From Rhizobiales bacterium Ga0077525 (GTDB lineage Bacteria > Pseudomonadota > Alphaproteobacteria > Rhizobiales > Xanthobacteraceae), in the NCBI GenBank assembly GCA_001464835.1, contig LNDS01000027.1, forward strand, positions 1 through 64,000: a DNA stretch of 64,000 bases, read 5' to 3'. A program made the translations under genes and the position numbers. Positions 17,326 to 26,949 of the stretch are shown one piece after another. The notes beneath the pieces were generated by a model that had not been told where the DNA came from, searched no databases, and was given only the letters and a program-made list of their open reading frames with translations. Within the stretch, counting starts at the first letter, position 1, and each line of letters opens with the position of its first letter.

Positions 17326-18248
17326 CACTCGCTCCCCACCAGGCGGATCGAATAGAGTTCGTCCGGTTGCACGACCAGTTCATAGGCGAAGCGCAAGCCC
17401 ACCGCGAACACCAGAAGGCCGAGCAGCAGGCGCAGCCTTTCGCCGCGCATCTTCTGCCCAGTGCGCGCGCCGAATTGCGCGCCGATCACGCCGCCGACGA
17501 TCAGGATCAGCGCCAGCACCGCATCGACCAGATGGTTGGTCGCGGCGTGCATGACCGTCGCCGACGCCATCGTCACCAAGGTCAGCACCATCGACGTGCC
17601 GATCACGGTCGCGGTCGGCACGCGCAGGAAGTAGATCAGCATCGGCACCAGAAGGAAGCCGCCGCCGATGCCGAGAATGGCGCCGATGAAGCCGATGGAA
17701 AAGCCGATGGCCCAGACCGGGATAGCCGACACATAGATTTTCGAGCGCTTGAAGCGCAGCTTGAACGGCAGGCCGTGCACGAAAGTGTGGCTGCCGGGCC
17801 GGCGCAAGGTGGCCGGCTTGCCCCTGCGCGTCCGCAGTTCGGCCTGCACGCTTTCATTGATCATCAGCGCGCCGACCGTGGTCAGCAGCGTCACATAGGA
17901 CAGGCCGATGACGAGATCGAGCTGGTCGAGCTCGCGCAGCAAGGTAAACAGCCAGACGCCGGTCGCCGTGCCGAGAATGCCGGAGCTCAGAAGCATCATC
18001 GCCAGTGGAATGTCGATGGCGCGTTTGCGCCAGTAATTGATCGCGCCGGTGAACGAGGAGGCGGCGATGTGGCTGGTGACGCTGGCCACCGCCACGGCGG
18101 GCGAGATGCCGATGAAGATCAATAGCGGCGTCATCAGGAAGCCGCCGCCAATGCCGAACATGCCGGAGATGAAGCCGACCGCCAGCCCCATCCCCAGAAC
18201 CAGGAAGATGTTGACGGGCAGGTCGGCGATCGGAAGGTAGATGTGCAA
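17325..18248 (-). CDS. TauE/SafE (TSUP) family anion exporter
   Basis: About 307 residues with eight or so membrane segments in two halves, each starting with the family glycine motif: GFISGMFGIGGGFLMTPLL and GFIGAILGIGGGFLLVPML. The TSUP family moves sulfite, sulfonates or other small anions. Homologues begin like HIYLPIADLPVN, which points to TTG 18248; the frame is open to GTG 18305 but adds a basic, non-hydrophobic extension. First gene of a coupled pair with the TIGR02186-like protein. Confidence 0.85.
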   Translation of the reverse strand: MHIYLPIADLPVNIFLVLGMGLAVGFISGMFGIGGGFLMTPLLIFIGISPAVAVASVTSHIAASSFTGAINYWRKRAIDIPLAMMLLSSGILGTATGVWLFTLLRELDQLDLVIGLSYVTLLTTVGALMINESVQAELRTRRGKPATLRRPGSHTFVHGLPFKLRFKRSKIYVSAIPVWAIGFSIGFIGAILGIGGGFLLVPMLIYFLRVPTATVIGTSMVLTLVTMASATVMHAATNHLVDAVLALILIVGGVIGAQFGARTGQKMRGERLRLLLGLLVFAVGLRFAYELVVQPDELYSIRLVGSE

Positions 18249-18359
18249 GCGCTTGGTCCGGCGTGCGGAAGAGGTGGCGCGCGGAGTGTAGCGCCGAATG
18301 CGCACGCGATCACGTCATTGCGTCCACTCGATGGCTTTTGCCACCGCTTTCGCTGATCT

Positions 18360-21300
18360 TTACCTTACCGCGCCGATGTTCAGCGGCAGGCCTGTGACCT
18401 TGGCCGAGATGGCCCGCACCGGGCGCGTTTGCTTGGCCGGTTGCGGCGCGGTGGTGGTCGCGTCGTCCCAGCCGCCCTGCGGAACCGGGACGTTGATGGC
18501 GTCATGCGGCTGCGGTTCGGCGACGAAGCTCTTGGCGGTGTCGCGGGCGCTGCCCAGTTCGTCGGCGTCGAGGCGGGCGGCGATGTCATCGCGTTTCTTG
18601 GCGGCTTCGCGGTCGCCCTGCGCCGCGGCCAGCGCGAACCATTTGTAGGCTTCGGCGATGTTCTTGTCGGTGCCGAGGCCGCGGGCGCACAGAACGCCGA
18701 GATTGTACTGGCTGTCGGCGATGCCGTGCTGCGCCGCCTTGCGGAACCAGAGCGCGGCGGTGGCGTAGTCCGGCTTGCCTTCGATGCCTTCGGCATAGAG
18801 CACGGCGAGATTGTGCATGGCCTTGGCATGGCCCTGCGTGGCGGCGGCCAGATATAGCTTGCGAGCCTGGCCGAGGTTCTTCTTCACGCCGGCGCCCTTT
18901 TCCAGCATGCTGCCGTAGCGGAACTGGGCCGGCGCAAGGCCTTTGCCGGCGGCGCGCTCGTACCAGCGCGCGGCTTCTTCCGGATCGGCGGCGATGCCGC
19001 GGCCTTCGGCGAAACGCAGTGCCACTTCGTAGGCGGCGGCGGCGTCGCCGCCGGCCGCGGCAACACGCAAGCGCGTGCCGCCAAGCGCGATCGGCAGTCT
19101 GTCGGCCTCGGACTTGGCCGGCGCGGTGGCGATTGCCGGCGCCGCGCTCGGCGCGGTCCGGGCGATGTTCTGCTTGATCGGGTTGCGGCCGATCGAGCCG
19201 GTGACGTCGGCGTTCGGCGTCACCGGCGGCGGACTAAGCAGCGACGGTGGCTGGGTGCCCGGCGTGTTCATGGACAAAGGCGGCGTCGGGTTCAGCATGG
19301 TGCCGCCGTTCGGCGGCGTCGTGTTGCCGGGCAGCATCGGCGGGGCGAGCGGCATGACCGGGCGAGTCGGCTGCGCGCCCGGCTCGGCGGTCGCGGCGGT
19401 GCTTTCGTCGGGCGCAGAGGTCTCGGTCTCGGCCGGCGGATTGACGCCCTGCGCGCTCTGTTCCTTCGAGGTGCCGCCGAAGTTGAACACATTGCTGGCG
19501 ATCTGGAGGCCGCCGATGACGATGGCGACGATGCTGGCGGCGATGAAAAGCGATTTGACGCGCCGCGTCACCGATGCGCGCAAGGTTGGCCGTTCGCTTT
19601 CGTCGATGACGATGGCGTCGAGGCGTGGCGCCTTTGCCGGGGTGGCGGTTTCGACCGCGGCCTGGGCGGCGCGGCGGGCGGCGGCGATAAATCCGGATTT
19701 GCCGGCAGGGCCCGCTTGTTGCGGGCGGGCCTGGCCGAGGGCTGCTTCCGAAGCGGCGATGCGCGCGGCGGCATTGGCCTGAAAGCGCGGCGCGCCGGAA
19801 CCCGGCTCGAGCGGCTGGTCGGGCGGCAAATCGGGATTGATCGGCAGATGCGCGGCTTGCGGCAGGCGCTGCGGTTTGGGCTGCGGCGCTTGCTGCTGCA
19901 CTGGCTGCGGACGCGGCTGTTGCGGCGGCGCTTGCACCGGCGGCGGCATGACCTGCGCCACGGGCGGCGGCAACGGCTGCTGCTGAACCGGCGCTTGCGG
20001 CGGTTCGACGGAAACCGCGCGGGCGGCTATCTTGCCGACCGGCTGATTGATCTCGGTCAGTTCGAGATCCATCGGGCTGCGCACGCCGCGCACATCGCGC
20101 TCGATGGTGGCGAGACGATCGACGACCAGCCCGAGCGTGCCATGCACCGCGTCGAGCGCATTCTGGGTGCGGGCGATGTCGTGCTTGAGTTCGAGCACGC
20201 CCTGATTGTCTTCGCGCGGCCCGCTGCCGCCCTTGCTGGCGCGCATTTCCTCGATGTGCACCAGCAGATCGGCAAGGCCGCGCTCGATCGCTTCGAGATG
20301 GCCGAGGCGTGAATCCGACGCATCGAGCCGCTTCACCAGAGTGACGATGTGATCTTCGAGATGGCCGACCGCGCTGTCGCCGCGCGTCTGCTGGATTTGC
20401 TCGATTTTGTCGGCCAGCGACTCGACCAGAGCCTCCAGCCGCGGCGGCACCGAAGCGCCGTTCTGCGAGCGTTCGGCCAGGGCGTCGGCCAGCGCTGAAA
20501 TGCGGTGTTCGAGGCTGTTGAGCGCGTCGCCCGCGCCGGAGCCGGCGCCGTAATGTTCGATCCGCTGCGCCAGGTCTTGAACCTGGGCGGCCAGACGGCT
20601 GACGGTTTCGTTGGACGCCACATGGCCGGCCATGTCGCGCAAGGTGGTGATGGCGTGTTCGAGCTGGCCGAGTGTCGCCGGGTCCTTTTGCGCGACGATC
20701 AGGTCGATCTTGCGCGCCAGGCCATCGACCGCTTCGTGAAAGCCGACCAGATTTTCCGCCGGCGTCAGGCCGCGCAGCGCGTCGCGCACTTCGGCCAGGC
20801 CATGCTCGACGCCGGACAAAGCGCCGCCATCGCCGCCTGCCTGTCGGCCTTCGGCAATGCGGTGGGTGAGACCTTGAATCTGCCGCTCGATCGCGTCGAT
20901 CGCCTGGCGCGGCATGGCGTCGTTGAGCGCTTGCGCAATCTCGCCGAGTTCGCCACGCAGCGCGTTGATCGCTTCCTCGACCCCGGGCCGCCGCAAAGTT
21001 TCGATCTGGTCGGTGATCTGGCGCAGATGCTCTTCGAGTCCGGACAGGTCCTGGCTCGGCACCGGCATCAGCACCTGCGGCAGCGGCTGTTGCTGCTGGT
21101 GCGGCGGCGCATAGGCCTGCACTTGCGGCGGCACTTTTTGCTGTTGTTGCGGCGCGCGGCCGGGCGCGCCGCCGTTGAGCGAGCGCTGACGGGCGGCGAT
21201 TTCGGCAACCGCGCGGTCGAGACCTTGCGGCGCCTGCGGCATTCCGGGATGCGCCATCTGCGGCGCCAATGACGGCGCCGCCATCATGCGCGGGATCTGC

Positions 21301-21653
21301 GCCATCTGGTCGATGCGCTGGTCGAGCCGCGCGATCAGTTGCGCCAGTTGCGCGGTTTCGCGGCTCTGCGCCTCAGCGCGGCCTTTTGGCGCGTAAGCGG
21401 CGGGACTCTTCTGCGAAAATTTCTCGATGCGGCGGGTGATGTCGTCGAGCCGCTGATGCACGGTGGCCAGCTCGTCGCCATAGGCGTCGTCGTCATCGCC
21501 ATAGGCGGCGGCGCCGTCCTGCTCGGCCTGTTGCAGAATGACGGAGTTCAGCCACTCGCCGAGCGGCATGCCGGAGCGGCGCGCCGCTTCCTTGGCTGTC
21601 TCGCGGGCTTCCGGCCTTATGCCTTTCACACTCCACGGGACGGCAAATTTCAT
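18360..21653 (-). CDS. podJ: PodJ-like polar localisation protein with Sel1 repeats
   Basis: 1097 residues from ATG 21653. The conserved N-terminus KFAVPWSVKGIRPEARETA is followed by long coiled coil (about 60-500, broken by Gln/Pro-rich stretches), a Pro/Gln-rich segment (about 540-610), one membrane helix near 700-720 (SLFIAASIVAIVIGGLQ), a Pro-rich periplasmic linker, and four Sel1-type repeats at about 870-1030. This is the domain order of Caulobacter PodJ, which organises the new pole. GTG 21665 is an alternative start. Confidence 0.85.
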   Translation of the reverse strand: MKFAVPWSVKGIRPEARETAKEAARRSGMPLGEWLNSVILQQAEQDGAAAYGDDDDAYGDELATVHQRLDDITRRIEKFSQKSPAAYAPKGRAEAQSRETAQLAQLIARLDQRIDQMAQIPRMMAAPSLAPQMAHPGMPQAPQGLDRAVAEIAARQRSLNGGAPGRAPQQQQKVPPQVQAYAPPHQQQQPLPQVLMPVPSQDLSGLEEHLRQITDQIETLRRPGVEEAINALRGELGEIAQALNDAMPRQAIDAIERQIQGLTHRIAEGRQAGGDGGALSGVEHGLAEVRDALRGLTPAENLVGFHEAVDGLARKIDLIVAQKDPATLGQLEHAITTLRDMAGHVASNETVSRLAAQVQDLAQRIEHYGAGSGAGDALNSLEHRISALADALAERSQNGASVPPRLEALVESLADKIEQIQQTRGDSAVGHLEDHIVTLVKRLDASDSRLGHLEAIERGLADLLVHIEEMRASKGGSGPREDNQGVLELKHDIARTQNALDAVHGTLGLVVDRLATIERDVRGVRSPMDLELTEINQPVGKIAARAVSVEPPQAPVQQQPLPPPVAQVMPPPVQAPPQQPRPQPVQQQAPQPKPQRLPQAAHLPINPDLPPDQPLEPGSGAPRFQANAAARIAASEAALGQARPQQAGPAGKSGFIAAARRAAQAAVETATPAKAPRLDAIVIDESERPTLRASVTRRVKSLFIAASIVAIVIGGLQIASNVFNFGGTSKEQSAQGVNPPAETETSAPDESTAATAEPGAQPTRPVMPLAPPMLPGNTTPPNGGTMLNPTPPLSMNTPGTQPPSLLSPPPVTPNADVTGSIGRNPIKQNIARTAPSAAPAIATAPAKSEADRLPIALGGTRLRVAAAGGDAAAAYEVALRFAEGRGIAADPEEAARWYERAAGKGLAPAQFRYGSMLEKGAGVKKNLGQARKLYLAAATQGHAKAMHNLAVLYAEGIEGKPDYATAALWFRKAAQHGIADSQYNLGVLCARGLGTDKNIAEAYKWFALAAAQGDREAAKKRDDIAARLDADELGSARDTAKSFVAEPQPHDAINVPVPQGGWDDATTTAPQPAKQTRPVRAISAKVTGLPLNIGAVR

Positions 21654-22030
21654 TCTCACACCCACAGTCGAGGTGGAGGCGCAAAGAGCCTGGATGACTC
21701 TCGTGAAACCGGCGCGCAGGGACTTAAAGCGGGCCGGTCTTCAGTCCACCCCCGACTTTTTGCCGTTCTCGGTAAACAGGCGGTTAACGTTTGGCGGAAG
21801 TGCCGGACTTTCCCTGCGAATTCGCGTTTTTCATCGCCCGCCAGGGAACCCCCTCGGCGGTCTTGGCGCTGCCGCGCAAGGGCCTTGCCGGCCCTTAATT
21901 CCGCTGTAAACCGGCCGGTTCATACTAGTCTTGAGGCGCGCGCTGATTCCCCGCCGGGACGTTGGGAAATGGGCAGGCCGCCACTTACGGTAACGAATTT
22001 TTAACGATCAAGACGCTGGGGAGAGAAACG
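21654..22030. other. 377-bp divergent intergenic region between podJ-like gene and acyl-CoA dehydrogenase gene
   Basis: No convincing gene. It must hold promoters for both flanking genes. It contains one CtrA-like box (21773-21787), one GANTC methylation site near 21945, and a GGGGAGAG ribosome-binding site at the 3' end for the dehydrogenase. Nothing else was recognised. Confidence 0.5.
21773..21787. promoter_or_regulatory. CtrA-like box upstream of the podJ-like gene
   Basis: TAAA-N7-TTAA, one mismatch from the CtrA consensus TTAA-N7-TTAA, with C following the right half, 120 bp upstream of the podJ-like start. In Caulobacter podJ is under cell-cycle control. A single near-match can occur by chance. 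Confidence 0.3.
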
Positions 22031-23824
22031 ATGCCGACCTACAAAGCGCCCGTTGAGGACGCCCTGTTTCTGCTCAATGACGTCTTCCACATCGAGCGCT
22101 ACGGCAACCTGCCGGGCTTTGCCGACGCCACGCCGGACACGATCGAAGCGATTCTGCGCGAGGCGGCCAAGCTCTCCGAGGGCGTGCTCACCCCGCTCAA
22201 CCGCGTCGGTGACACCGAAGGCTGCACCCGTCATCCGGACGGCAGCGTCACCACGCCGAAGGGCTTCAAGGAAGCCTTCAAGCAAGTGGTTGAAGGCGGC
22301 TGGATCGGCATTTCGGTGCCGGAAGAATTCGGCGGGCAGGGCTTGCCGGCGACCATGACCGAAACGGTCAACGAATTCTTCTGCTCCGCTAATATGGCGT
22401 TTTCGATGTATCAGGGCCTGACGCAGGGCGCGATCGCCGCGATTTTGGTGCATGCCTCGCAGGAGTTGAAACAGAAATATCTGCCGAAAATGGTGGAGGG
22501 CCGCTGGACCGGCACCATGAACCTGACCGAGCCGCATTGCGGCACGGATCTCGGCCTGCTGCGCACCAAGGCGGTCAAGCAAGGCGACGGCAGCTACAAG
22601 ATTTCCGGCACCAAGATATTCATCTCGGCCGGCGAACACGACATGGCGGAAAACATCGTCCATCTCGTGCTGGCGCGCATCGAAGGCGCGCCGATGGGCA
22701 CCAAGGGGATCTCGCTGTTCATCGTGCCGAAGTTCATGGTCGGCGATGACGGCTCGATCGGCGCCCGCAATGGCGTGTCGTGCGGCTCGCTCGAAGAAAA
22801 AATGGGCATTCACGGCAACTCGACCTGCGTGATGAACTACGACGGCGCCACCGGCTGGCTGATCGGCGAGGAAAACCGCGGCCTCAATGCGATGTTCGTG
22901 ATGATGAACGAAGCGCGCCTCGGCGTCGGCATTCAAGGCCTGGCGCAATCCGAGGTCGCCTATCAGAATGCGGTCATCTACACCAAGGAGCGGCTGCAAG
23001 GCCGCGCGCTGACCGGCGCGAAATATCCCGACAAGGCCGCCGATCCGATCATCGTGCATCCCGACGTGCGCCGCACCTTGATGACCATCAAGGCCTTCAA
23101 CGAAGCCGCGCGCGCTTTGGTGATCTGGGCCGGCTTGAAGAGCGATGTCGCGCACCGCTCCGGCGAAGACAAGGAACGGCAAAGTGCCGACGACGCGCTC
23201 GGCCTTTTAACGCCCGTCATTAAAGGCGTTTTGACCGATCTCGGCTTTGCCAATGCGGTCTCGGCGCAACAGCTTTATGGCGGCCACGGCTACATCGCCG
23301 AGCACGGCATGGAGCAATTCGTCCGCGACGCGCGCATCGCGCAGATCTACGAAGGTGCCAACGGCATTCAGGCGCTCGATCTGGTCGGCCGCAAGCTCGG
23401 CAAGGACGGCGGCCGCGCGCTGATGGCGTTTCTCGGCGAACTCGGCGCCTTCGTGAAGGAAAAGGAAGCCGACGAAAAGATGAAGCCCTTCGTCGCGCCG
23501 CTCGGCCAGGCCGCCGGCCATCTGCAACAGGCGTCGATGTGGTTCATGCAGAATGCGATGGCGAAGCCGGATAATGCCGGCGCCGGCGCCACCGACTACA
23601 TGCATCTGTTCGGGCTGGTCGCGCTTGGGTTCATGTGGGGCAAAATCGCCGAAGCGTCGCTGGCGAAATTGCCGGCAGCGAACGGGCAGGCGGCGTTCTA
23701 CAACGCCAAGCTCACCACCGCGCGCTTCTTCATGGACCGCATGCTGCCGGAAACCGCGACGCGGCTGGCGCGCATTCAGGCCGGCGCGGCGTCAACAATG
23801 GAATTGCCGGACGAGGCGTTCTAG
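22031..23824 (+). CDS. Acyl-CoA dehydrogenase with C-terminal extension (DmdC-like)
   Basis: 597 residues, longer than the usual 380 because of an extra C-terminal helical domain, as in DmdC (3-methylmercaptopropionyl-CoA dehydrogenase) and related enzymes. Motifs include [19 protein letters not shown] (FAD contact), [17 protein letters not shown], and [22 protein letters not shown] 22031 has GGGGAGAG 6 bp upstream. The paralogous family acts on many acyl-CoAs, so the DmdC relation is structural and not proof of sulfur metabolism. Convergent with the PAS-domain gene (1 bp between stops). Confidence 0.9.
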   Translation: MPTYKAPVEDALFLLNDVFHIERYGNLPGFADATPDTIEAILREAAKLSEGVLTPLNRVGDTEGCTRHPDGSVTTPKGFKEAFKQVVEGGWIGISVPEEFGGQGLPATMTETVNEFFCSANMAFSMYQGLTQGAIAAILVHASQELKQKYLPKMVEGRWTGTMNLTEPHCGTDLGLLRTKAVKQGDGSYKISGTKIFISAGEHDMAENIVHLVLARIEGAPMGTKGISLFIVPKFMVGDDGSIGARNGVSCGSLEEKMGIHGNSTCVMNYDGATGWLIGEENRGLNAMFVMMNEARLGVGIQGLAQSEVAYQNAVIYTKERLQGRALTGAKYPDKAADPIIVHPDVRRTLMTIKAFNEAARALVIWAGLKSDVAHRSGEDKERQSADDALGLLTPVIKGVLTDLGFANAVSAQQLYGGHGYIAEHGMEQFVRDARIAQIYEGANGIQALDLVGRKLGKDGGRALMAFLGELGAFVKEKEADEKMKPFVAPLGQAAGHLQQASMWFMQNAMAKPDNAGAGATDYMHLFGLVALGFMWGKIAEASLAKLPAANGQAAFYNAKLTTARFFMDRMLPETATRLARIQAGAASTMELPDEAF

Positions 23825-23825
23825 T

Positions 23826-24383
23826 TCACGCTGTCTCGCGCGCAATGGTCGCGGCGAGGCGCAGCACCGGCGGTGCCGGCTGGCGCTTCATCAGGTCGCG
23901 GCTGTCAAACCCGCCGTCGGCGCAGATGAATTCGAACGACGCCAGGATGCGGTCGACGCTTTGCCCATCCTTGGTGAAAGGCAGCAGCAGCCGTTCCAGT
24001 TGCACAAGGCGGCCGGACGAGTCGGTCAGATCCTGCACGGTGTAGACGGGGAGGCCGCTTTCGACCGTCTGCCGGTACGGCATGACGGCCGAGGCGTAAG
24101 CCTGCGGCGGCATGACTTCGTCGAGAAATCTGCCGCGGCAATCGCCGCCGCCGTAAACCTGGCCGATGGTCGTGCCATGCGAGAAGATGCGGAAGCGCGG
24201 CGCCGCATTGCCGCGCGCCACGTCGAGGAAACTGAGATCGGCCGCGACCCGGGACAGGTTTTCGGCCTCCACCGCGCTCCAGCGCGGCTGGCTCTCATCG
24301 CCGAGACTGCGCAGCCAGAACTTGATCAGCCAGCGCTGATTGATCGCGCGGATTAGGTCCGGGCGTCCGACAGGAAATTGCAT
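23826..24383 (-). CDS. PAS-domain protein (PF07310-like)
   Basis: About 185 residues from ATG 24383; alternatives are ATG 24416 and TTG 24455. Features such as AINQRWLIKFWLRSLG, PRFRIFSHGTTIG, GRFLDEVMP and RLVQLERLLLPFTKDG match the alphaproteobacterial PAS_5 family, a single PAS fold without an output domain. No signal peptide. The role is unknown; it may sense a small ligand or act as a partner for another regulator. A G-rich stretch about 9 bp before 24383 supports that start. Confidence 0.7.
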   Translation of the reverse strand: MQFPVGRPDLIRAINQRWLIKFWLRSLGDESQPRWSAVEAENLSRVAADLSFLDVARGNAAPRFRIFSHGTTIGQVYGGGDCRGRFLDEVMPPQAYASAVMPYRQTVESGLPVYTVQDLTDSSGRLVQLERLLLPFTKDGQSVDRILASFEFICADGGFDSRDLMKRQPAPPVLRLAATIARETA

Positions 24384-24466
24384 CGACGAGAGCCCCCGCT
24401 CCGATCCGGCACGCATCTGTTTTGAGGTTCGCGCCGCGGTTGTCAATGACAACAACAGCCGACAAG

Positions 24467-24486
24467 ATGTATTATATTCCGTACAT
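24467..24486. promoter_or_regulatory. Short dyad ATGTA-N10-TACAT upstream of the PAS gene
   Basis: Perfect 5-bp arms in an AT-rich patch (TTATATTC between them), about 85 bp upstream of the PAS-gene start and 40 bp after the MFS stop. It could be an operator or contain a -10 element. Evidence is the symmetry only. Confidence 0.25.
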
Positions 24487-24527
24487 AAGTCGCGGCCCGC
24501 ATCGTGGGACGGGGCATGTCAAATTTA

Positions 24528-25775
24528 TCAAGTGGCCGCTTGCGCGAAGCCGCCCGGCTTTCGACGCGAGCGCAGCAACAGCCATGCCATGATCGAGACA
24601 TTGATCAGGTTCCAGCCGAGGCCATTGAGGAACGCGATCTGGTACGAGCCGGTCAGATCGAAGATGACGCCGGACAGCCAGCCGCCGAGCGCCATGCCGA
24701 GAATGGTCATCATGATCACCAGGCCGACGCGCGTCGAGGCCTGCTGCGGTGGAAAATAGTCGCGGATGATAACCGCGTACATCGGCACGATGCCGCCCTG
24801 GAACAGGCCAAACAGGGCCGAGATGACGTAAAGCGACATCAGCCCGTCGAACAGCAGATACAAGAACAGCGCGACCCCTTGCAGCACCGAGCCGATCAAT
24901 AGCGTGCCGACGCCGCCGATGCGGTCGGCGATGAAGCCGGAGGCGACGCGGCTGATGATGCCGAAGCCGAGCATCAGCGACAGCATGTCGGCGCCGCGCG
25001 CCACGCCGTAACCGAGGTCGCCGCAATAGGCGACGATGTGAACCTGCGGCATCGACATCGCCACGCAACAAGACAGTCCGGCGATCAGCAGCAACACCTG
25101 TAATGTTTTCGGCGACAAGGGCAGCGCCGCCTGTTTCGCCGCGGCGGCAGCGCCGGAGGCGGCGCTGTTTCGCGTTTCCATGCGCCGCCGCAGCAGCAGC
25201 GCCAGAGGCAGCATGGTGACCAGGCAGAACAGGCCGATGCCGATATAGGTCGCGCGCCATCCGGCGGTGGCGGTGAAATGCTGCACCACCGGCGGCCAGA
25301 TCGTACCAGCGAGATAGTTGCCGGACGCGGCGACCGTGACGGCGATGCCGCGCCGGCGCACGAACCAGTGCGAGATGTCGGCCATCAAGGGCGCGAACGT
25401 CGCCGAGGTGCCGACGCCGATCAGCGCGCCATGCGCGATGGCGACCAGCCACAGGCTCGGCGCGTAGCCGACGGCGATGTAACCGGCGCCAAGCGCCAGC
25501 GTGCTGAGAATAACCGGCAGCGTGACGCCGAAACGGTCGGCGAGCTGGCCGAGCAACACGCCGCCGCCGGCGAAACCGAACATGGTCAGCGTGTAAGGCA
25601 GCGACGCCGCGCCGCGATCGACGCCGAAGTCGATCTGCATCGCCGGCAGCACGACGACCACCGACCACATGCCGACGCCGCCGATGGTGCTGAGCAATAC
25701 GGATACGGAAAGCCGCCACCACGCATAAGGTGAGTCGGTCAGCTCCGGCGTCGAACCGCCCGCTGTTGCGTTCAT
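24528..25775 (-). CDS. MFS transporter
   Basis: 415 residues, about 12 membrane helices. The MFS loop 2-3 motif is present as GQLADRFGVTLPV, and a related motif RVASGFIADRIGG lies in the second half. The overall form resembles the oxalate/formate antiporter and monocarboxylate-like group. The substrate is unknown. It is transcribed on the same strand as the PAS gene with a 145-bp gap and lies 73 bp from the LLM flavoprotein stop, so it may be its own unit. Confidence 0.88.
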   Translation of the reverse strand: MNATAGGSTPELTDSPYAWWRLSVSVLLSTIGGVGMWSVVVVLPAMQIDFGVDRGAASLPYTLTMFGFAGGGVLLGQLADRFGVTLPVILSTLALGAGYIAVGYAPSLWLVAIAHGALIGVGTSATFAPLMADISHWFVRRRGIAVTVAASGNYLAGTIWPPVVQHFTATAGWRATYIGIGLFCLVTMLPLALLLRRRMETRNSAASGAAAAAKQAALPLSPKTLQVLLLIAGLSCCVAMSMPQVHIVAYCGDLGYGVARGADMLSLMLGFGIISRVASGFIADRIGGVGTLLIGSVLQGVALFLYLLFDGLMSLYVISALFGLFQGGIVPMYAVIIRDYFPPQQASTRVGLVIMMTILGMALGGWLSGVIFDLTGSYQIAFLNGLGWNLINVSIMAWLLLRSRRKPGGFAQAAT

Positions 25776-25848
25776 GGTTGTTCCGTCCCGGCTTGGCGCG
25801 CCGGTAGTAGCACAATTATCGCGCGCACCGCCATATGCGCGGTGTGTT

Positions 25849-26862
25849 TTATCTAAACTGCCGCATCACTTCCTTGCCGAACAACTCAATCGAATGGGTC
25901 GCATCAGAAAAATTCATGTCGCCGAATGCCATCTGGCACAGCACATAATTGATGCCGGCCTCGCGCTCGAGCGTGGCGATGTAGTCGCGTACGGTCGCCG
26001 GCGAACCGGCAATGCCATGGCCGATCGCCTGCAAGCCGTCGAACTCCAGCGGGTAAATCTCCTTCAGCGAGAAATCCTGCCCCGATCGCTTCCACAGAAA
26101 TTCCATCGCGGCGCGCCAGCGCGGATAGGCGTCGCGCGCGATTTTTTCAGCCTGCGCGTCGGTGTCGGCAACGACGATGTGCCGGGTGATGCCGATACGC
26201 GGAAGGTCCGCCTCGCTGCGGCCAAGTTCGCGCCAGTCCTTGCGATAGCGGTCGCTAATGGCCTTGGCTCGCGCCGAAGGTCCGAGCGAGACGACGTTGA
26301 TCGCCTTCGGCACCGCCCAGGCGATGGCGTCGGGCGAAGGCGCGCCGTACCAGATCGGCGGATGCGGAAGTTGGTAGGGTTTCGCCTGGATGACGAAATC
26401 CTTGAACGTGAAAAACTTGCCCTCGAAATTCAGCACGTCGCTGTCGAAGGCTTTCATCAGCACGGCGAAGGCTTCCTGATAAATAGCCGATGCATTGGTG
26501 GGCTCGATCCCATAACGCTGGTGTTCGACCAGCGCGCCGCCGCGGCCCACGCCGAGGATGAAGCGTCCCTTGCTGAGGTGATCCAGCATGCAGACTTCTT
26601 CATAAACGCGCAGCGGGTGATACAGCGGCAGCACGTAAACCAGCGGTCCGAGCCTGATTTTGCTGGTGCGCTGGATCGCCGAGGCCAGGAACACGCTCGG
26701 GCTGGAGGCCATGCCGAGCGGGCTCGAATGATGTTCCGCCAAATGATAGGCGGCGAAACCGGCCTGCTCGATAAGTTCGATCAGCCGCAGCCGCTCGTCA
26801 AGAAAACTGCCCAACGGCGCGCCGTTGCTGTCGAGGTGATCGAAGATGGCGAATTCCAGCAC
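25849..26862 (-). CDS. LLM-class flavin-dependent oxidoreductase (luciferase-like)
   Basis: 337 residues. Motifs include FAAYHLAEHHSSPLGMASSPSVFL, RIRLGPLVYVLPLYHP-type strands and GRFILGVGRGG, defining bacterial-luciferase-like monooxygenases that use FMNH2 or F420. The C-terminal VRDYIATLEREAGINYVLCQMAFGDM is typical of the subgroup. The substrate is not deducible. It is divergent from the solute-binding protein gene (87 bp between starts), suggesting joint regulation of uptake and oxidation. Confidence 0.88.
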   Translation of the reverse strand: MLEFAIFDHLDSNGAPLGSFLDERLRLIELIEQAGFAAYHLAEHHSSPLGMASSPSVFLASAIQRTSKIRLGPLVYVLPLYHPLRVYEEVCMLDHLSKGRFILGVGRGGALVEHQRYGIEPTNASAIYQEAFAVLMKAFDSDVLNFEGKFFTFKDFVIQAKPYQLPHPPIWYGAPSPDAIAWAVPKAINVVSLGPSARAKAISDRYRKDWRELGRSEADLPRIGITRHIVVADTDAQAEKIARDAYPRWRAAMEFLWKRSGQDFSLKEIYPLEFDGLQAIGHGIAGSPATVRDYIATLEREAGINYVLCQMAFGDMNFSDATHSIELFGKEVMRQFR

Positions 26863-26949
26863 TGCGTGCTTCTCCGTGACGGGGGGAAAGTTTGGCGCTA
26901 GCCTGTCGACAAGCCGTCAATGAGCGAACGGAATATTGGGAGAACGTGA

